Source: an uncultured Saprospiraceae bacterium (GTDB taxonomy: Bacteria > Bacteroidota > Bacteroidia > Chitinophagales > Saprospiraceae). Taken from it: a stretch of 9,445 bases of DNA. The position numbers were made by a program, and so were the translations under genes. Under the pieces are notes generated by a model. The model was not told where the DNA came from. It did not search any database and saw only the letters and a list, made by a program, of their open reading frames with translations. Positions 5,831-9,445 of this stretch are shown piece after piece. How positions within the stretch are numbered: position 1 is the first letter of the stretch; the number at the start of each line of letters is the position of its first letter. The stretch is taken from contig CALHKJ010000452.1 of NCBI GenBank assembly GCA_938033975.1, positions 1 through 9,445 of the forward strand. The letters run 5' to 3'.

Positions 5831-6361
5831 GATTTCCATCAATTTGACTCTCCCCAATTCTCGCAATTTTTCAGCATTTAATTCGGGTATTTCGAGTGTA
5901 TTTTTATATCCTTCGATTGCTTGCTCCACCTCTTCAACACGCAGTAAATGGATCATAGCAAAAGGTGATCGGTTTCTAAAATTAGCAATATCGTCTACTT
6001 CTAATCGGTCATACTGATACTTAGGATGAAAGCTTGCAAGCTGAAACAATTGATCTGTTTCAGACTCTATAAGTAAATCTTCACAGGTGTTAAAAATATC
6101 CAAGTAGTTCTCAAAGTCTTGATCGATAGCCAAGATCAAAAAACTATTTGAAATATTATTAGAATCCAGCATCTTACTCAAAAGCATTAGAAATGATTCA
6201 ATAATTATTTCAAGCTTTCCTGTTTCCTCAATTTGATACTCTATCTTATTCTGTTTATAAGAAGGACCAGCAAAAGGACATATATTTAATGCTATAATGA
6301 ATTTTTCAATCCAAGCTTTGCTACCAGTTAGCACAAGTTCATGATCAATTGAAGAGGCCAT
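5804..6361 (-). CDS. DUF1415 family protein, unknown function
   Basis: A 185-residue soluble protein with the family's conserved blocks: the N-terminal WIEKFIIALNICPFAGP (17-33, with the invariant NxCPFA), a central FQLASFHPKYQY (106-117), and ANFRNRSPFAMIHLLR (126-141). Length and order of blocks match DUF1415, for which I know no established reaction. The conserved Cys-Pro, His-Pro and Asn-Arg-Ser-Pro residues suggest a catalytic or ligand site, but this is inference. The ATG at 6361 lies inside the end of hutU, overlapping it by 17 bp in another frame, so translation is probably coupled and the gene is the third member of a hutI-hutU operon. A GTG at codon 10 is a less likely alternative start. 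The next gene downstream is glpD, 49 bp away. There is no signal peptide or membrane segment. Confidence 0.85.
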   Translation of the reverse strand: MASSIDHELVLTGSKAWIEKFIIALNICPFAGPSYKQNKIEYQIEETGKLEIIIESFLMLLSKMLDSNNISNSFLILAIDQDFENYLDIFNTCEDLLIESETDQLFQLASFHPKYQYDRLEVDDIANFRNRSPFAMIHLLRVEEVEQAIEGYKNTLEIPELNAEKLRELGRVKLMEILQSISQTY

Positions 6362-8363
6362 CGAATGTGTCTACATCAACAATATTTGGCAAGGTAACTT
6401 TCAAATTTGGTGTCCGCTCCATCTCTCTTTTGATGGAAAACAAAGCGTTGTCGTTTCTCGACCAAGATCTTCTGGCAATGCCATTGTTCACATCAAAAAA
6501 CAACATTTGCTTTAAGCGCTGATCTGCTGCTTCCGATCCGTCAAGCAACATTCCAAATCCACCATTGATCACCTCACCCCAACCTACTCCTCCTCCATTA
6601 TGGATAGACACCCACGTCGCCCCTCTAAAACTATCACCTATTACATTGTGGATGGCCATATCAGCCGTAAATCGGCTACCATCATAGATATTACTAGTCT
6701 CCCTATACGGTGAATCCGTTCCACTCACATCATGATGATCTCTTCCCAATACAACCGGACCAGACAACTCACCTGACTTAATTGCTTTGTTAAATGCCTC
6801 GGCAATTTTTGATCTCCCCTCAGCATCTGCATATAGTATTCGCGCCTGCGAACCAACCACCAATTTGTTCTGTTTGGCATCTTTGATCCACTTAATATTA
6901 TCCAACATCTGTTGCTGGATTTCTTTAGGTGCTGTTGCTGCAATCTCTTCTAAAACCTCTTTTGCAATTCTATCTGTTATGTCTAAATCCTTAGGATTAC
7001 CTGAAGCACATACCCATCTAAAGGGCCCAAATCCAAAATCAAAACATTTTGGACCCAAGATATCTTGAACATAAGATGGATATCTAAAATCAATATTATT
7101 TGCTGCCATTATATCAGCTTCTGCTCTGGATGACTCCAATAAAAATGCATTACCATAGTCAAAAAAGTAGGTCCCTTTGGCCGTATGTTTATTGATGGCA
7201 ATCACCTGTCTCCTCAAGGATTCTTTTACCTTTACCTTGAATTCATCTGGCTTATCCTTGATCATCGTATTCGCTTCCGCAAATGTAAGTCCGACCGGAT
7301 AATATCCACCAGACCAAGGATTATGAAGTGATGTTTGATCTGAACCAAGATGTATATAAATATTTTCTTCATCAAACTTCTCCCAAACGTCAACTACATT
7401 GCCGCAATAAGCAATAGATACCACTTCCTCTCTTTCTTGGGCTTCTCTTACCCTAGCAACCAATTGATTTATATCATCTATCAAAACATCAACCCATCCT
7501 TGCTCATGTCTCTTCTTAGCAGCACTTTCATTTACCTCTGCACAAATGGTAATACATCCTGCGATGTTTCCAGCTTTCGGCTGGGCTCCACTCATACCTC
7601 CTAAGCCTGCCGTCAAAAATATCTTTCCAGCAGGAGTCTCTCCATCTTTGAGTTTTTGCCGAAATGCGTTCATCACAGTAATTGCTGTACCATGCACAAT
7701 TCCTTGTGGTCCAATATACATGTATGATCCAGCAGTCATCTGTCCATATTGGGTAACACCCAATGCATTGAACTTTTCCCAATCATCTGGTTGAGAATAA
7801 TTTGAAATCATCATTCCATTGGTAACAATCACCCTGGGTGAATCTGAATTGGAAGGAAACAAACCCATCGGATGTCCAGAATACATGTGCAGTGTTTGTT
7901 CATCTGACATGCTAGCTAGGTATTGCATAGTCAAAAGGTACTGAGCCCAATTCTGAAAAACTGACCCATTTCCTCCATAAGTAATTAATTCCCATGGATG
8001 TTGAGCAACTGCAGGATCTAAATTATTTTGAATCATCAACATAATCGAGGCTGCTTGCTGTGACTGTGCAGGATACTCATCAATCGGACGCGCATACATC
8101 TTATAGCTAGGCTTAAATCTATACATGTAGATTCTCCCATATTCATTTAGCTCTTTCAAAAACTCAGCAGCCAATTCTTTATGCCATATCTTTGGAAAAT
8201 AACGCAATGCATTTTTCAATGCCAACCTTTTTTCATCCCTACTTAAAATATCCTTTCTCTTGGGTGCCCGATTGACATGCTCAGGATATTCAATTGGCCT
8301 TGGTAATTCCTTAGGAATCCCTTGCAATATTTGTGATTTAAAATCCATTGCCAAATCTATCAT
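6345..8363 (-). CDS. hutU: Urocanate hydratase (urocanase), long form
   Basis: Second enzyme of histidine degradation: adds water to urocanate to give 4-imidazolone-5-propanoate, using tightly bound NAD+ as an electrophile in the cytoplasm. The 672-residue chain shows ITYGGNGSVFQNWAQY (127-142), SGHPMGLFPS (162-171), the Rossmann-type FLTAGLGGMSGAQPKAG (249-265), the signature region FGFGPFRWVCASGNP (443-457, with the conserved cysteine at 452), and the C-terminal SIHNGGGVGWGEVINGGFG (586-604). At 672 residues, and with FRWVCASG where the short bacterial enzymes (about 550 residues) have a PxRICWLG-type signature, it belongs to the longer form shared by Bacteroidota and animals. The ATG at 8363 begins 2 bp after the hutI stop. 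A second ATG at 8348 (MDFKSQIL) matches many relatives and may be the true start. The 3' end overlaps the DUF1415 gene by 17 bp. Confidence 0.97.
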   Translation of the reverse strand: MIDLAMDFKSQILQGIPKELPRPIEYPEHVNRAPKRKDILSRDEKRLALKNALRYFPKIWHKELAAEFLKELNEYGRIYMYRFKPSYKMYARPIDEYPAQSQQAASIMLMIQNNLDPAVAQHPWELITYGGNGSVFQNWAQYLLTMQYLASMSDEQTLHMYSGHPMGLFPSNSDSPRVIVTNGMMISNYSQPDDWEKFNALGVTQYGQMTAGSYMYIGPQGIVHGTAITVMNAFRQKLKDGETPAGKIFLTAGLGGMSGAQPKAGNIAGCITICAEVNESAAKKRHEQGWVDVLIDDINQLVARVREAQEREEVVSIAYCGNVVDVWEKFDEENIYIHLGSDQTSLHNPWSGGYYPVGLTFAEANTMIKDKPDEFKVKVKESLRRQVIAINKHTAKGTYFFDYGNAFLLESSRAEADIMAANNIDFRYPSYVQDILGPKCFDFGFGPFRWVCASGNPKDLDITDRIAKEVLEEIAATAPKEIQQQMLDNIKWIKDAKQNKLVVGSQARILYADAEGRSKIAEAFNKAIKSGELSGPVVLGRDHHDVSGTDSPYRETSNIYDGSRFTADMAIHNVIGDSFRGATWVSIHNGGGVGWGEVINGGFGMLLDGSEAADQRLKQMLFFDVNNGIARRSWSRNDNALFSIKREMERTPNLKVTLPNIVDVDTFDGLFN

Positions 8364-8365
8364 AG

Positions 8366-9445
8366 CTATACTTTAAATATCAATTTTCCATTTTTAAAAA
8401 CCATCGCTGGAAGTTTCTTCCCTTGATGATAAAAAACCTCATTATAATCATTTCCTGCAAACAAAATCACATCTGCCTTTGCCCCTTTTTCTAACACTCC
8501 TCTGTCGGTTAAGTTTAAAGCCTTTGCCGCTCTCTTGGTGATCCCCGCTAATACCTCTGGATTACTGAGTTTTTCAAAAGTACCAAGTATGCAGGCTTGA
8601 GTTAAGAGGTCACCCATAGGAGCAGATCCTGGATTCCAATCACTTGCTATCGCAAGCATACCATTGGCGTCTAATATTTTCCTAGCTGGGGTAAAGTCAC
8701 ATCCTAAACCGATGCTTGCTCCTGGTAAGGCCATAGCCACCGTTTCACTTTTAGTCAAGGCGAGGATTTCTTTTTCTGTACTTGCTTCAAGGTGATCAGC
8801 GCTGAGAGCATCATGCTGTATCGCCACTTCTGAGCCACCTGCATGAAATTGATCCGCATGCACCGTAATATCAAATCCTAAATCTCGTGCTTTGGTAAAA
8901 TAACGATAAACCACTTCTGCCGAAAAAGCTTCTTCCTCAATAAAAGCATCCACCCTATTTGCAAGGCCTTCTTCTCTAATGATTGGAAACAATTCATCTA
9001 TGATTACATCAAGGTACTCAGCATGACTACCTTCAAAATCTTTCGGCTTAATATGTGCTGCTAGGCAGGTTGGAATTAAATCAATGCTGGTCTTATCATT
9101 TGCTTCTTTTATAGCGCGCAGCATTTTCAATTCTTCTTCGACAGAAAGCCCATAACCACTTTTCACTTCTACAGTTGTTACACCTCTTTGTATTAGTGTT
9201 TCAACTCTCATTAATATCCCTTGCACCAATTCAGTTTGGCTTGCCTTTCTTGTTTGTGTAACAGTATCCCAAATGCCACCTCCAGCTTTTGCTATTTCTA
9301 AGTATGAAATGCCTGCATTTCTCATAGCATAATCTCGTGACCTACTTCCATGAAAACATATATGTGTATGTGCATCTATGAAGCCGGGTAAAGCAATATA
9401 ATCCCCAAGCAACTCTTCGACACTTATACCAATTGGACAAGCAGC
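8366..9445 (-). CDS. hutI: Imidazolonepropionase, 5' end outside the window
   Basis: Third enzyme of histidine degradation: an amidohydrolase that opens 4-imidazolone-5-propanoate to N-formimino-L-glutamate with one metal ion. The frame stays open to the last base (9445), giving 359 visible codons. Relatives have roughly 410, so about 50 N-terminal residues, mostly the small beta domain, are missing. A TTG at 9412 is not a credible start, because it would remove that domain. Counting from the first visible codon, the metal motif PGFIDAHTH has its histidines at 26 and 28. EVKSGYGL, the ligand region TVHADQFHAGGS (His196), SADHLE (His218) and ASDWNPGS (Asp269) follow. Trp in SDWNPGS replaces the Phe seen in the Bacillus enzyme. 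All catalytic residues that should be in view are present. It is the first visible gene of the hutI-hutU-DUF1415 operon, whose promoter lies outside the window. Confidence 0.96.
   Translation of the reverse strand, partial: AACPIGISVEELLGDYIALPGFIDAHTHICFHGSRSRDYAMRNAGISYLEIAKAGGGIWDTVTQTRKASQTELVQGILMRVETLIQRGVTTVEVKSGYGLSVEEELKMLRAIKEANDKTSIDLIPTCLAAHIKPKDFEGSHAEYLDVIIDELFPIIREEGLANRVDAFIEEEAFSAEVVYRYFTKARDLGFDITVHADQFHAGGSEVAIQHDALSADHLEASTEKEILALTKSETVAMALPGASIGLGCDFTPARKILDANGMLAIASDWNPGSAPMGDLLTQACILGTFEKLSNPEVLAGITKRAAKALNLTDRGVLEKGAKADVILFAGNDYNEVFYHQGKKLPAMVFKNGKLIFKV

Noticed and set aside
6725..7794. Open frames on both strands overlapping hutU (around 6725-6943, 6787-7068, 7528-7794)
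   Set aside because: All fall within the conserved urocanase reading frame and show no independent start signals or protein family features.

Overview
The window looks like chromosomal DNA from an AT-rich member of the Bacteroidota, most likely a Cytophagales-type marine or soil bacterium. This assignment is an inference. It rests on the style of the proteins (Bacteroidota-like imidazolonepropionase, a C-terminal ORF6N fragment), the lack of clear Shine-Dalgarno sites, one exact match to the Bacteroidota -7 promoter motif TAnnTTTG upstream of pckA, and AT-rich spacers with short palindromic repeats. Most of the window is ordinary central metabolism.

Left part (1-2960): a PLP-dependent methionine/kynurenine-type aminotransferase on the + strand converges on ATP-dependent phosphoenolpyruvate carboxykinase (pckA) on the - strand. 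The 86-bp gap between them holds a degenerate 14-bp tandem repeat. pckA has no ATG. An in-frame stop lies just upstream, and the best start is TTG. Middle (2917-4107): a 246-bp divergent promoter region with two short inverted repeats, a small DoxX-like membrane protein, then 579 bp without an intact gene. That stretch holds the C-terminal half of an ORF6N-domain gene, flanked by two related palindromic repeats in direct orientation and carrying a perfect 33-bp palindrome at its broken 5' end.

Right part (4108-9445): four - strand genes in the order hutI (5' end outside the window), hutU, a DUF1415 gene and glpD. The hutI-hutU gap is 2 bp and hutU overlaps the DUF1415 gene by 17 bp, so these three form a tight operon. 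glpD follows after 49 bp and may be read through or have its own promoter. HutU converts urocanate to imidazolonepropionate and HutI opens that to formiminoglutamate, which leads to glutamate. hutH and the last step (hutG or hutF type) are not visible. GlpD feeds glycerol 3-phosphate into dihydroxyacetone phosphate with electrons going to quinone. PckA links oxaloacetate to phosphoenolpyruvate. Together the genes fit growth on amino acids and glycerol with gluconeogenesis, but nothing in the sequence shows that they are co-regulated.

I see no convincing undescribed multi-gene system. The parts most worth a second look are the ORF6N remnant with its 33-bp palindrome and flanking repeats, and the coupling of a DUF1415 gene to hutU.
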